NCBI GenBank assembly: GCA_024760505.1
Contig: CP058931.1
Location: 3,420,001-3,484,000 of the forward strand
Length of the DNA stretch: 64,000 nucleotides
Reading direction: 5' to 3'
DNA from: Nitrospira sp.
GTDB taxonomy: Bacteria > Nitrospirota > Nitrospiria > Nitrospirales > UBA8639
Part shown: positions 27,114-36,698 of the stretch, piece by piece
Numbering within the stretch: position 1 is the first letter of the stretch
How the letters are laid out: the number at the start of each line of letters is the position of its first letter
The notes under the pieces: model-generated
What the model saw: only the letters and a program-made list of their open reading frames with translations
Database searches by the model: none
Told to the model about the DNA's origin: nothing
Made by a program: the position numbers and the translations under genes

Positions 27114-30110
27114 ATGCCGCAACAAATGGTATACCGCTCAAATTGCGTGTTGGTCCTTGAAGGTCAGAAATTGATCATTTTAGGGTTCGCTGTGTACCTT
27201 TTCTTGAGTTTCGGCTTTTCTGATGCTCTGGCAGGAACATTTATCGCTTTTGGACCACAAAATTATAGTCGTGGCCAAGGTGAACCTGTCATGGTTCCGG
27301 CTAATTTTACAGTGTCCAATCCGAATACCTCTTATACGCTTCAGATAATCAACGGCGGAATAAATGATACTGCGGGGGAACCTGTCTCCAGTTCTATCTT
27401 TACTTTGAATGGTACTGAAATTATTGGTCCGCAGGAATTTAATCAGAACGTCTCTTTAATTGAAAAACCGATTGCGGTCCTACTTCAAAATAATTTAAAT
27501 GTTGAGGTGCGGGGCAAGCCTGGAGGGACTGTAACCGTGCAGGTGCTTGGGGAGGATGATGATCCACCAGCCATTCAGGCGCAGGTGACACCCTCTTCCA
27601 ATATCGGTGGTTGGCATAATTCAGATGTCACCGTTAGTTTTATCTGTCAGGATGCCATAAGCGGAATTGCCTCTTGTCCGGCGCCTATTTTTGTGACGGC
27701 TGACGGGCAGGGGCAAGTGATTAGCGGCACAGCAACGGATTTGGCTAGCAACACGGCTTCCACCAGCGTCACTATTAATCTAGATAAAACGGCCCCGGCC
27801 GTGACAATCACCCAACCCACCAATCAAGCCACTGTGACCCAACTGCATCTTACGGTAGAGGGCACGGTCAGTGATGCCCTTTCCGGGATTGAACAAGTCA
27901 CTTGTGATGGAATTCCTGCGCTAGTCAATGGGTCTACTTTTTCCTGTCAAATTTCTTTTGATGGGCTGAATCTCTTCCCCCAGATTACCGCTATGGCTAC
28001 AGATCAGGCGGGCAACACCGGACAGAGCAGTATCCAAGTGGCCTTAGATTCCAATGGCAGTGATAAGGTTGTCGCCCAGGTGAATTCAGATGGAGCTTTA
28101 CTTACATTACCCAATGTGGCCACCCTTTTGATTCCACCAGGTTCGATAGGGGGAGCCACCGTAGAACTTTCCACTCCCGAACTTCCCGTGCTAGCCGAGG
28201 TGATGGCCGAAACTTATCCTGAAAACGCCACCCTTTTAAGCAGTCCCCCCCTCCTTATTAAATCCTCTGTTCCCTTTACTGAAACCATTCGCTTGGAATA
28301 TGCCATCCCAGATTTAATGACGGCGGTTCCTGCTGGAAATTATCCTGCCCTTGCCGCTCTGATCCAAGAGGGTGAGGAAGGAGAAGAAAAAAATACTCTG
28401 AGTTCGTTAGGAGGAGAAGTGTGTGGAGAAAAGCGTAATGCCCTCTGTGTAACATTACTTCCTTCAAATTTTCTTCCGATTAATCCTTTTGACCCTGAAG
28501 ATCCCATCATCATTGTAGTCCCTATCACCTTGCCGGGTACCACGCCTATCAATCCCCCTTTCTGGACCTGGACAAATGACACTAAACAAGTTTTTGATGC
28601 TAATGACGGTCACTTTCCACTCCAGGGCACCTTCACTTTTGAGGCTCCGCCTGGCCGAGAGATTCGCTTGGCGAATCCATTAGGTGTTGAAGATCTCATT
28701 GTGGTTTCTCATATGCAGGAAGCACGAGCAGCGACGAACAATTCTCAACATCAAGGCGTTGATTTGAGAGCTAACGAGAAATTTGTATTTGCTCCACTAT
28801 CTGGTCGGGTTGCCCAACCTTTTGGATTGGGAAAGTGTACCGGCTATCGAATGTGGATTGAGCATTTTGATTCTTTTCGATCCGGGTATCTTCATTTGAC
28901 CCCCTTTTCGATTTTTAACCCACCGTCCCTAGGAATTAGTGTCGATACAGGAGATCTCATTGCTTTAAGTGGTGATACCTATAATTGCACAAAAAATGGA
29001 ATGGTTAAACCTACTGTGGATCCACATCTTCATTTTAATTTTTGGTATGGAAATCGTGCCATTGATCCCATGCCTTTATTGCCGGGGGGAAATCTCGGGC
29101 AATTTCAGACTCGACCTGCTCAAACTACTCCTCCAGCAGCAGAAGCACCCACTATTTTAGAATTATGGCTGGTGCCTCGGAATGTGTCCCTACAACGTCT
29201 CCCTGATTCCCAGAGGAAGTTAGTGAAACCCTACTATAAAGAAACGGTGCGGGCAGGGACGGTAAATTTTTCCAAAACTGTTGATTTAGAGGCACAACTA
29301 ACCCAACTAGGAATTTCCTTAGAAGATCTTAACTTTATTGGGTTTGACCTGGAACTAAAAGTATGTTCGTTCCGGTTAGGCGGATGTTGGACGGTGGACA
29401 AGTGGCAAGTTGATCTCTTTCCTTGTACTGATCTATATCCCAATTTTGAGGGTAGAGTAGGTGTAGTTGGACTTACCGGAGAGTCCAAAGAGACACCGCC
29501 TGGAGGGCAGTCCTCCCCTCTTCATTTTAATATTACAAATGCATATGGGAATGCTCAGGCATCTGCAAGCAAGGGAGAATTAAGGGTTTCTGCATCCTAT
29601 AATGATCCATTCAATCACTTGTTTAAGTCTAATGGCTCCGCTGCAAGAGCCATATACACGGAAACTATTTTAATTACTGCTCCCGATATGACAGGGCAAA
29701 AGGGAATAATAGAAATTACTAAGCATTCCAACGTTTCAAAAACCATGGAATGTATCCCCAGCGATTCCCCATATTATCCTGGAGCTAACGGAAGTGGGCG
29801 CCTTGAATATAACAGTTCTGCTGCGTCTGGTTTCAGATATTGCATACAAAATAGCCAATATACTGACTATATTTTTTCGGGAAATGATACTTCGTCCCCA
29901 ACTAAAGGGGAATATGTATTCACTTATGGGACGCCTTTTCCCTTAACTTTTTCGGCTCAAGTAAGTGGATATGCGTCACATTTTAAACCCGGGGTCATTA
30001 CTGGTTCCATTACACACTCCTTTTCTTTTCAGGAGTCGGATATAGTAGTACTGAATTCCCCGCCGGGTGGGTACAAAGTGAGGTTCTGTCGGATGCCCAG
30101 TAGTCCCTAA
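27114..30110 (+). CDS. Exported protein with Ig-like repeats and an M23 metallopeptidase-like domain
   Basis: This is a 998-residue protein. A long signal sequence (KLIILGFAVYLFLSFGFSDALAG) is followed by beta-rich extracellular-type domains: ~150-310 contain two bacterial Ig-like modules (DKTAPAVTITQPTNQATVTQ, TDQAGNTG). Residues ~540-660 resemble the lysostaphin/LytM fold, with HQGVDLRA giving the first zinc-ligand pair and PHLHFNFW the HxH pair, around a PLSGRVAQPFG strand. The C-terminal ~300 residues are beta-rich with scattered cysteines and are not recognised. The enzyme could cut peptidoglycan or use the fold for binding. It is preceded by a long leader and stands alone. Confidence 0.7.
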   Translation: MPQQMVYRSNCVLVLEGQKLIILGFAVYLFLSFGFSDALAGTFIAFGPQNYSRGQGEPVMVPANFTVSNPNTSYTLQIINGGINDTAGEPVSSSIFTLNGTEIIGPQEFNQNVSLIEKPIAVLLQNNLNVEVRGKPGGTVTVQVLGEDDDPPAIQAQVTPSSNIGGWHNSDVTVSFICQDAISGIASCPAPIFVTADGQGQVISGTATDLASNTASTSVTINLDKTAPAVTITQPTNQATVTQLHLTVEGTVSDALSGIEQVTCDGIPALVNGSTFSCQISFDGLNLFPQITAMATDQAGNTGQSSIQVALDSNGSDKVVAQVNSDGALLTLPNVATLLIPPGSIGGATVELSTPELPVLAEVMAETYPENATLLSSPPLLIKSSVPFTETIRLEYAIPDLMTAVPAGNYPALAALIQEGEEGEEKNTLSSLGGEVCGEKRNALCVTLLPSNFLPINPFDPEDPIIIVVPITLPGTTPINPPFWTWTNDTKQVFDANDGHFPLQGTFTFEAPPGREIRLANPLGVEDLIVVSHMQEARAATNNSQHQGVDLRANEKFVFAPLSGRVAQPFGLGKCTGYRMWIEHFDSFRSGYLHLTPFSIFNPPSLGISVDTGDLIALSGDTYNCTKNGMVKPTVDPHLHFNFWYGNRAIDPMPLLPGGNLGQFQTRPAQTTPPAAEAPTILELWLVPRNVSLQRLPDSQRKLVKPYYKETVRAGTVNFSKTVDLEAQLTQLGISLEDLNFIGFDLELKVCSFRLGGCWTVDKWQVDLFPCTDLYPNFEGRVGVVGLTGESKETPPGGQSSPLHFNITNAYGNAQASASKGELRVSASYNDPFNHLFKSNGSAARAIYTETILITAPDMTGQKGIIEITKHSNVSKTMECIPSDSPYYPGANGSGRLEYNSSAASGFRYCIQNSQYTDYIFSGNDTSSPTKGEYVFTYGTPFPLTFSAQVSGYASHFKPGVITGSITHSFSFQESDIVVLNSPPGGYKVRFCRMPSSP

Positions 30111-30170
30111 AAAAAAATGAAAGGGGTTTATTTTGCCAAAGAAAAACAGTGCCCAAATTTATCATTCTTC

Positions 30171-31226
30171 CTAGTGGATCGTAACAATTGATTCGGGAGT
30201 AATTCGTCCTGACGCATCGACGTACTTCCACTTCACTGGCTTAGGCTGCTTGTTGTACCGTCTGATGTATCGCATGAGCTTTCTTTTAAGATCGGCTACG
30301 GACGTGAACACGCCACGGGCGATCACGTCACGCTCAATCTTGGCGAACCACAACTCGACCTGGTTGAGCCAGGACGAGTAGGTCGGGGTAAAGTGCAAAT
30401 GAACATTCGGATGCTCTGCCAGGAACTCTTCGACGCGTGCGGTCTTATGCGCCGAGAGATTGTCGGCGATGACATGAATCTCCTTGCCGGCGGATTGATT
30501 GGTCACAATGTCGGTCAGAAAGGCGACGAACTCAGCCGAGGTGTGGCGCTCAGCCGTCTTGCCCAACACTTCGCCCGTCTTCGTATTGAACGCCGCATAC
30601 AGCGACAGCGTGCCGTGGCGGAAGTACTCAAAGCCGTGACGCTCGGCGCGACCCGGTGACAGCGGCAGCACCGGATCCTTGCGATCGAGCGCCTGGATCG
30701 CCGTTTTCTCGTCTACGCAAAACACTGCCGCGTGTTGCGGCGGGTTCAGGTACAGACCGATCACATCGGCGGCCTTGGTCTCGAAATCCGGATCGTTCGA
30801 AGCAAGGTACCCCTGCAGACGATGTGGCTTGAGGCCATGCTTGGCCCAGATCCGGGCAATCGTCATGTGCGAGAGGGCGCAGCCCATCTCGGCCGCCAAC
30901 TTGCGCGAGGACCAGTGCGTCGAGCCGTCGACTGGCTTGCGCTTGGTCGTCCATGCCAGCACGCGGGCTTCGAGACGCTCGGTGACCTTGTATCGTCGGC
31001 GCCCAGCATAGCGGGCGAACAGTCCAGCCAACCGATCGGCCTTGAACCGCTGGCACCAGCGACTGATGTAGCTGTCGCTGCAATCCAACTTGGTGCGAAT
31101 CTCGGCCCAGGTGAGGCCCTCGGCCACCAACAGGATCAAGCGGGCGTGCCGCGCCCTGTCGGCCCGAACGTTCCTCGCACTGCTTTGCCGTTGTAATTCC
31201 ATGCGTTCGCTCTTAGTCAGTTTCAC
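30171..31226 (-). CDS. IS630-family transposase
   Basis: This is a complete 351-residue transposase. A helix-turn-helix (LTWAEIRTKLDCSDSYISRW) and a second winged-helix part are followed by the DDE core: Asp in VFCVDEKTAIQ, Asp in VIADNLSAHKT and Glu in NQVELWFAKIE. Terminal repeats are intact and no frameshift is seen, so it may still be active. The stop codon TAG uses the TA of the target site at 30172-30173. Its GC-richer codon use differs from the AT-rich M23 gene beside it. Confidence 0.92.
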   Translation of the reverse strand: MKLTKSERMELQRQSSARNVRADRARHARLILLVAEGLTWAEIRTKLDCSDSYISRWCQRFKADRLAGLFARYAGRRRYKVTERLEARVLAWTTKRKPVDGSTHWSSRKLAAEMGCALSHMTIARIWAKHGLKPHRLQGYLASNDPDFETKAADVIGLYLNPPQHAAVFCVDEKTAIQALDRKDPVLPLSPGRAERHGFEYFRHGTLSLYAAFNTKTGEVLGKTAERHTSAEFVAFLTDIVTNQSAGKEIHVIADNLSAHKTARVEEFLAEHPNVHLHFTPTYSSWLNQVELWFAKIERDVIARGVFTSVADLKRKLMRYIRRYNKQPKPVKWKYVDASGRITPESIVTIH

Positions 31227-31281
31227 GATGGCACCTCCAAAGGTGCCATAATACTACCATTTCATGCGTTACAGTCCACTA
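30172..31281. mobile_element. IS630-family insertion sequence
   Basis: The ends read TAGTGGATCGTAACAATTG on the left and, reverse-complemented, TAGTGGACTGTAACGCATG on the right. They are flanked by the TA dinucleotide that IS630 elements duplicate. The element is about 1.1 kb with a single transposase gene on the minus strand. Confidence 0.85.
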
Positions 31282-31525
31282 GATAGGCTAGGAAATTGTG
31301 GACAAGTGCAGCTAAAGAAAGTAAATGTCCGCACAAACTAAAATCAACAACTGGAAAAGATTTTTTTTCGCTGTTTCAGCTTGAAAAGCTATTTCTTCTT
31401 ACCAGAAGAGGAAAGAAGGCTGTAAACGAAGAAGGCAGCAGTGGACCCCATGTCTTGGACAGAACATCTCGGATGCTAAGTGAAATCTTCTGCGGTATAT
31501 TCCTCTTCAACGAAAGGAGCAGAAG

Positions 31526-31816
31526 ATGGCCCGACGATCACGACGCAATCATTCTCCCGCGTTGAAGGCTAAAGTGGCCTTGGCCGCCGTCAGGGGTGAT
31601 CGCACCCTGGCTGAATGAGCCGAACAGTTTGACGTACATCCCAATCAGATCCAAGACTGGAAACAAAAGCTGGTCACCAGGGCTGAAAATGTATTTGGGA
31701 CAGGCCTAGCAGAAGTCGCCAACCATGAACAGGTGCAGCAGAAACTCCACGCCAAGATCGGACAACTGACGATGGAGAAGGATTGTTTAGCCAACGCGCT
31801 CGGACACAGCCGATGA
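31526..31816 (+). pseudogene. IS3-family orfA with in-frame stop
   Basis: The ATG at 31526 follows GAAAGGAGC. The 96-codon product (MARRSRRNHSPALKAKVALA, then HTH part EQFDVHPNQIQDWKQ and a leucine-zipper-like end) is a typical IS3 OrfA. A TGA at 31616-31618, codon 31, interrupts it. OrfA supplies DNA binding and the upstream part of the OrfAB fusion made by -1 frameshifting, so the stop probably inactivates the element. Confidence 0.8.
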
Positions 31817-32658
31817 GCGAGCGCAAAGCGATAATTAAGGCCCGGCCAGAGATCTCGATCACTCGTCAGTGTCAACTGCTAGCGGTGCCCCGCTCGAGTG
31901 CGTATACGCGGCCCCAGCATGTCGCAGAGGTAGACATCGAGCTGATGAGACAGATCGACGAGCTCTATCTGAAATGGCCGTTCTATGGCAGTCGGCGCTT
32001 GCGTGATGCGCTTCAGTGTCAAGGATATCGGGTGAATCGGAAGCGTGTGCAACGCCTGATGCAGCAGATGGGGCTCCGTGCCGTATATCCGAAGCCACGC
32101 ACCAGTCAACCCGGGAAGGGGCACAAGATCTATCCCTATCGGCTGAGAGACCTGAGCATCACGCGGCCGAACCAGGTCTGGGCGAGCGACATCTGTTATA
32201 TTCCGATGGCCAAGGGGTTCATGTATCTGACGGTTATTATGGACTGGTACTCACGGCGAGTGCTGGCGTGGCGAGTTTCGAATACGTTAGAGACCGAGGC
32301 CTGCCTTGCCGCTTTGGACGAAGCTCTAATCCGCTATGGGGTGCCGGAGATTTTCAATACGGACCAGGGCGCTCAATATACCAGCGAGGCGTTCACGATG
32401 GTGTTGAAGACACACGGCATTACCATCAGTATGGATGGGAAAGGGCGATGGGTCGACAATGTCTTTGTCGAACGCCTGTGGCGCAGCGTGAAATACGAGG
32501 ATGTGTATCTACGAGCCTATGAAACCCCAGCGGCTCTACGTATTGGCCTGACTCACTATTTTCGGTTCTACAATACGGAACGCCGCCACCAGGCACTGAA
32601 CCGACGGACCCCCGATGCCGTCTATGCTGGGGCTCCAGAGGTCGAGAAGGCAGCATAA
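31783..32658 (+). CDS. IS3-family orfB, integrase-core transposase
   Basis: A 291-codon frame overlaps the end of orfA. The catalytic core is intact: Asp in VWASDICYIPM, Asp in IFNTDQGAQYTS and Glu in NVFVERLWRSVKYE, followed by YNTERRHQALNRRTP. In this family OrfB is normally produced as an OrfAB fusion. Because orfA has a stop, this reading frame alone is unlikely to support transposition. Confidence 0.85.
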   Translation: MFSQRARTQPMSERKAIIKARPEISITRQCQLLAVPRSSAYTRPQHVAEVDIELMRQIDELYLKWPFYGSRRLRDALQCQGYRVNRKRVQRLMQQMGLRAVYPKPRTSQPGKGHKIYPYRLRDLSITRPNQVWASDICYIPMAKGFMYLTVIMDWYSRRVLAWRVSNTLETEACLAALDEALIRYGVPEIFNTDQGAQYTSEAFTMVLKTHGITISMDGKGRWVDNVFVERLWRSVKYEDVYLRAYETPAALRIGLTHYFRFYNTERRHQALNRRTPDAVYAGAPEVEKAA

Positions 32659-32706
32659 TGACAGACAGAAATTTCACTTAGCGAGCTGTCTGGAAATTGG
32701 GGACCA

Positions 32707-33786
32707 CTTCTGTTCTCAGTGGCCATCATCCCGAACGCGCTATTCAAACGGGCATAGGGCCCGTGACGGTACGTGTGCCCAACGTTCGCAGTCGCCAAGG
32801 GCGACCCGGTGTCGATTCATTTAGCCTTGGTGCCGCCGTATGTGCGCAAGACGGCCAGTCTGGAAGCGGCCATCCCATGGCTGTATCTGAAAGGCATCTC
32901 GACGGGGGAGATGCAGGTGGCGCTCGAAGCCTTAGTGGGGCCAGAGGCCACGGGGCTTTCTGCTAGTACGGTGGCTCCGCTCAAGCAGGTCTGGCGGGAG
33001 GAATATGACATCTGGCGGCACCGGCGCCTGGATGCTGACCAGTGGGTCTACCTCGGGGTGGATGGCATCTATAGTGGCTTACGGGCCGAGACGCACCAGT
33101 TGTGTGCGTTGGTCGTCATTGGCATGAATGCCCAGGGGGAAAAACATCTCTTGGCAATCGAAGACGGGATGCGGGAATCCACCCAGAGTTGGCGGGAAGT
33201 CCTGTCGACTCTGCAAGCGCGAGGGCTGACCGCTCCGGCCTTGGCCATTGGTGATGGGGCCATGGGCTTCTGGGGGGCCTTGGAAGAAATTTATCCAACC
33301 ACGCAGCAGCAAAGTTGTTGGTGCCATAAAACGAGGAATGTCTTGAATGCCTTGCCGAAAAGTGTGCAGCCGAAGGCGAAACAGGCCTTACATGAGATCT
33401 GGCAGGCCCCAACCAAAGCCACCGCGGAGGACGCGTTCGATGTCTTCGTCAACACGTATGAAGTGAAGTATCCGAAGGCCACCGCCTGTTTGCAGAAAGA
33501 TCGGGAAGCGTTGCTGACTTTCTATGCTTTTCCAGCTGAGCAGTGGCCGAGTCTGCGCACGACGAATCCGATTGAATCGACCTTTGGGACGATTCGGCAT
33601 CGAACCATCCGGACGAAGGGCTGTCTGACACGGGATGGCATGCTCCACATGATGTTCAAGCTCGGCCAGTGTGCCGAGAAAACGTGGCGCCGTGTGCGAG
33701 GATTCAAGCAGTTGTCGAAGGTCATCGAAGGGATTCAATTTATTGATGGTATAGACCCGAACACCATGAACTCGGCCGCCGCGTAA
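32707..33786 (+). pseudogene. IS256-family (mutator-type) transposase remnant
   Basis: The sequence begins in mid-protein right after the IS3 end (GHHPERAIQTGIGPVTVRVP). It shifts frame near 32790 and continues as LVPPYVRKTASLEAAIPWLY to the stop at 33786. The remaining DDE parts are visible: Asp in YLGVDGIYSG, Asp in AIGDGAMGFW, and Glu in TTNPIESTFGTIRHRT. The first ~60-70 residues are missing and a frameshift is present, so the gene is dead. The nested order shows the IS3 element arrived later. Confidence 0.85.
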
Positions 33787-34090
33787 TCACCGGCTCAGAC
33801 ACCAGATTTGACAATAGCTCCCAGAATTCCTTGATTTTTCTTAAATGGGGGTTTTGATTAAACAATGATGTTCACTAGCCAAAACAGACCATGATCCAAC
33901 ATTGAACTTTTCAGCTAACTCTTTCAAAATGGCTTTTTGTAAATACTATGTGAACTGTTTTGGAACGGAGTAATGCTTCAATGCGAAGGTCTAAGATATT
34001 TCATCCATTTAGTTTTCTTAATATTTTATCTGGAAGGCATTCAACCGGGGGTACAGGATAAGCGTAGGAGCTTCCTGTTTTTTCTTCTTT
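33787..34090. other. Gap between IS256 remnant and right-end module
   Basis: About 300 AT-rich bases without a supported gene. A forward frame from ATG 33973 reads LRYFIHLVFLIFYLEG and then runs into the repeated module, so it is probably chance. Confidence 0.45.
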
Positions 34091-34400
34091 GGGTGTGTGG
34101 TGGTAGAATCCTTGGATTGTGGGGACGGGCTAGTAGATCATGTCATATTCCCCTCCTGTCGAATTTCTGGATGCGGAAGGGGAGGCACGATGGCCAGGAA
34201 ACCACCCCAGAAATAGAGGTCAGCTAGCCCGTTGCCTCCCTTGTTTTGGTGTATCTAATTAACAAACATTTTCAATGAAAAATCTCCCTTCTGTGATGGC
34301 AATTGGAGAGGCAGTTAGACCGTACCAATCTAGGCAATACGAAACAACAATAAACGACTAAACGCCTTGTCAGTATTGACGTTTCTTTGGTACGGTCTAG
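34091..34400. repeat. Island right-end module, copy A
   Basis: About 310 bases that recur at 37184-37490 at roughly 85-90 percent identity by eye. The module holds ACGGGCTAG…CTAGCCCGT arms about 105 bases apart with a CCCCTCC…GGAAGGGG hairpin between them, then a 13-base inverted repeat TAGACCGTACCAA (34316-34328) and TTGGTACGGTCTA (34387-34399). Each copy lies immediately left of an attachment-site copy, so it probably belongs to the excision/integration end of the element. It may also encode a structured RNA. Confidence 0.75.
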
Positions 34401-34434
34401 AACCGTGTTGACTGGCGTTGCAATGTACAATCAC

Positions 34435-34487
<53 letters not shown>

Positions 34488-34494
34488 TAACCAC

Positions 34495-34770
34495 TTACGC
34501 AAACTCCTTCTCCTCGTTCACTCCTGCGGTCACGGTTTTTGTCTCGGTTCCGTTTTCCATTCCTTCGGAATTAGGCTGAGAGTCAACCTTAGTCACCCCC
34601 TTCTTTTCTTTCACCGTTCCATACCTCCCGACCCCTTCAATAGCCTCCTTCAGGTGGGTAGAGGACAGGTGGGCATAACGCTGCACCAAAGCTGTCCCGG
34701 TGTGTCGAAGCAAGGCTGCGATCGTGCGGTCACTTTTTACATTCATAATTAATTGACTGGCAAAGGTATG
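34495..34770 (-). pseudogene. Integrase C-terminal fragment
   Basis: The minus strand encodes LHTFASQLIMNVKSDRTIAA, LLRHTGTALVQRYAHLSSTH with the catalytic tyrosine, and an acidic low-complexity tail. It aligns with the end of the integrase pseudogene at 1858, including the distance from the attachment site (7 versus 14 bases). Everything before box II is missing, replaced by unrelated sequence with a membrane-protein gene. This is the remains of the second element's integrase. Confidence 0.85.
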
Positions 34771-34826
34771 CAGGGCGAATAGGCTACTTAAACGGGAGTG
34801 TGCCTATTTTGGGGATTAAAAAATTG

Positions 34827-35324
34827 ATGGAGATGAGGATTCCACGATATTCAGGCCTGAACGGAGAAATGCCGACGAATACGGTTAAGAATTGGTCAAG
34901 TGATATGGGAAAATTAGATCTTCATCGGCGGGTTATCGAATATTTTCCCCACCTAGGTCACAATATTCTCACGTTTTATATTTTCATTCGGATGTTTCAA
35001 TGGACCATTATCTTTTTCAGCGACTCTCCTCGGGAGGTGTTTTTCAATATCGATCCTGAGATATATATGGGAATTCTCCACCTTGTCTCTTTAATGGTAG
35101 GCCTTTTCTTAATATTTAAAGTGTGCTGGAGTCCGCTGCTAGCTCAACTGTACCAACTATTTCTTGTGGCTCATCCCATTTTTTTGCCGTCGATAATGTC
35201 TGCGCTGATAGCGGCCGTCCTTATCCATGGTCTTTGGATTTTCTACTTTAGTTTCTCCCCAATGGTGAGAGACTTGTATGGCTCCAATGTGGGGTCGTTG
35301 ATTGTTAAATCTCGCACCACTTGA
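34827..35324 (+). CDS. Hypothetical membrane protein
   Basis: From ATG 34827 the product has 165 residues and three hydrophobic segments: ILTFYIFIRMFQWTIIF, IYMGILHLVSLMVGLFLIFK and IFLPSIMSALIAAVLIHGLW. A GTG at 34800 would add nine residues. I see no motif. It is the first of three small membrane-protein genes in the same direction inside the small element. Confidence 0.55.
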   Translation: MEMRIPRYSGLNGEMPTNTVKNWSSDMGKLDLHRRVIEYFPHLGHNILTFYIFIRMFQWTIIFFSDSPREVFFNIDPEIYMGILHLVSLMVGLFLIFKVCWSPLLAQLYQLFLVAHPIFLPSIMSALIAAVLIHGLWIFYFSFSPMVRDLYGSNVGSLIVKSRTT

Positions 35325-35542
35325 GAAAAATGCGCCCTTTCCCAATTTAGTTTTATGGAGGGTCTTCGATTTAGACCCCTGTATGTATTCCCCTTTCCCA
35401 GATGACTGGCCGGACTTACACCATCGCCTTAGTGGACGGTTCTGATGGGTATACAAAAATTGGACCTCCAGATGGTGCCGGAGATTGGCCTGGCAGTCCG
35501 GGGGGAGACGGAAGTGGATCTGGAGAAAAAAGTGGAAAATAT

Positions 35543-35881
35543 ATGAATTGGAAATTTCGAAAAGTTAACTGTCCTGCTTGCTCTAAACCCTTTAATAAAA
35601 ATTTCCTGTTTTATAGGACCGCGGGTTGGCCTATATGTAATGTGCTTTGTCCATGCGGGAAAAGAATATTCTTACCCTTATCGATATTCTTGTTATCTCT
35701 CTTCGTTTGGTTTATCAGTTTCTCTTTGATTGCACATTGGGGAATGAAGTTCTTTTTAATTTTTTTCCCCAAACCTTTAAAAATCGTTATCGGTATTATC
35801 GTAATGGTTATGGCTCTTATCGGAAGCGGGTTTTTCGGTTCTCAAGTAATTCTGCGGTGGATTGCTAAACAAAAAGACTAA
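35543..35881 (+). CDS. Small membrane protein with N-terminal zinc-ribbon-like cysteines
   Basis: The ATG at 35543 gives 112 residues: MNWKFRKVNCPACSKPFNKN, then a second pair VLCPCGKR, so four cysteines in two CPxC-like knuckles. Two transmembrane segments follow (LPLSIFLLSLFVWFISFSLI and IVIGIIVMVMALIGSGFFG). The frame extends upstream to 35402 with a glycine-rich stretch that I judge non-coding. Function unknown. Confidence 0.55.
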   Translation: MNWKFRKVNCPACSKPFNKNFLFYRTAGWPICNVLCPCGKRIFLPLSIFLLSLFVWFISFSLIAHWGMKFFLIFFPKPLKIVIGIIVMVMALIGSGFFGSQVILRWIAKQKD

Positions 35882-35900
35882 ACACCCCTTGGTGGACACG

Positions 35901-36152
35901 ATGGATGTACTATTTATAATAGATATACTTTCAGGTATTGGATTAGTGATCTTCTCGATATGGGGAAGTTGGTACTTATATTGGGATGTGAGGCGCCGTT
36001 GGTTGATTCCGGAGGAACAAGGGAATGCCCGCGTTCTTCTCTTTGGGTTGGTATGCGTGGTTATTGCTGGAATTATTGTGTTTTTAAGTTTATTGGTGGA
36101 TTTTGAAATTTTGCCAGATTTTCGGTTATGGTCCTTGGGATGGATTGAGTAA
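35901..36152 (+). CDS. Small membrane protein
   Basis: An 83-residue product from ATG 35901 (MDVLFIIDILSGIGLVIFSI) has two hydrophobic segments separated by a basic loop (WDVRRRWLIPEEQGN). It begins 19 bases after the previous gene and is probably co-transcribed with it. No family recognised. Confidence 0.5.
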   Translation: MDVLFIIDILSGIGLVIFSIWGSWYLYWDVRRRWLIPEEQGNARVLLFGLVCVVIAGIIVFLSLLVDFEILPDFRLWSLGWIE

Positions 36153-36232
36153 AGGGCAAGTCTGTTGTTGGCTGTTGTTTCCGCAATTTTCCTTTCACCC
36201 GGTATGCCATCTCATTAAGGTGACCAACCACA

Positions 36233-36465
36233 AAGGCCGGTCACCATCTTTACCTAGATGCCCTGAACCGTCGCACACAGGTCGCCCAGGCGGATACGTC
36301 CATCACCAGCTATTCATACGATGCAGGAAACCGGATGATCCAGATCGTCGCCTCGCTCACCGGTACCATTACCCGCAAGTATGAGGACCTGAACCGCCTC
36401 ACCGCAGAAACCACCCCACAAGGCAGTGTCAGTTATACCTACTCTAGAACAATCGTCCAATTTTG
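36233..36465 (+). pseudogene. RHS/YD-repeat fragment
   Basis: One frame encodes DALNRRTQVAQADTSITSYS, YDAGNRMIQIVASLTGTITR and KYEDLNRLTAETTPQGSVSY. The spaced YD-type units (SYSYDAGNRM, KYEDLNRLTAE) are those of RHS toxin shells. Only about 70 residues remain, with no start and no toxin tip. Confidence 0.75.
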
Positions 36466-36698
36466 CCCTTCAAAAGCGAGGGTCGTGAGTCCAACTAAAA
36501 ACCTCGAACTCACTGTTTTTCGAGGATGTACCTTAAAGGTTTAGCAATCCTTTCCTATTTGTCTCTGCCCAGCTCTACAAAAGGGTCAATCAGCGGCGGT
36601 TTCTTTATGTGAAAATCGGCGGGGCGTTAAAATTTAATCTGACCCAAGTAGAACGATGGGTTCAGGATCAAACCGTCATGCCCATGGCTAGGAGGTAG

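Larger units (their letters stand above)
31442..32706 (+). mobile_element. IS3-family insertion sequence
   Basis: Inverted ends TGGACCCCATGTCTTGGACAG (left) and TGGTCCCCAATTTCCAGACAG (right, reverse-complemented) delimit 1265 bases holding orfA and orfB. The flanking triplets differ (CAG and CTT), so no target duplication is seen. The right end abuts a truncated IS256 transposase, meaning this element cut into or replaced the start of that one. Confidence 0.85.

Noticed and set aside
30732..31196. 154-codon forward frame opposite IS630
   Set aside because: Antisense of an intact transposase with all catalytic residues.
36233..36465. RHS toxin system
   Set aside because: Only about 70 residues of YD repeats remain, with no export domain, core shell or toxin end.
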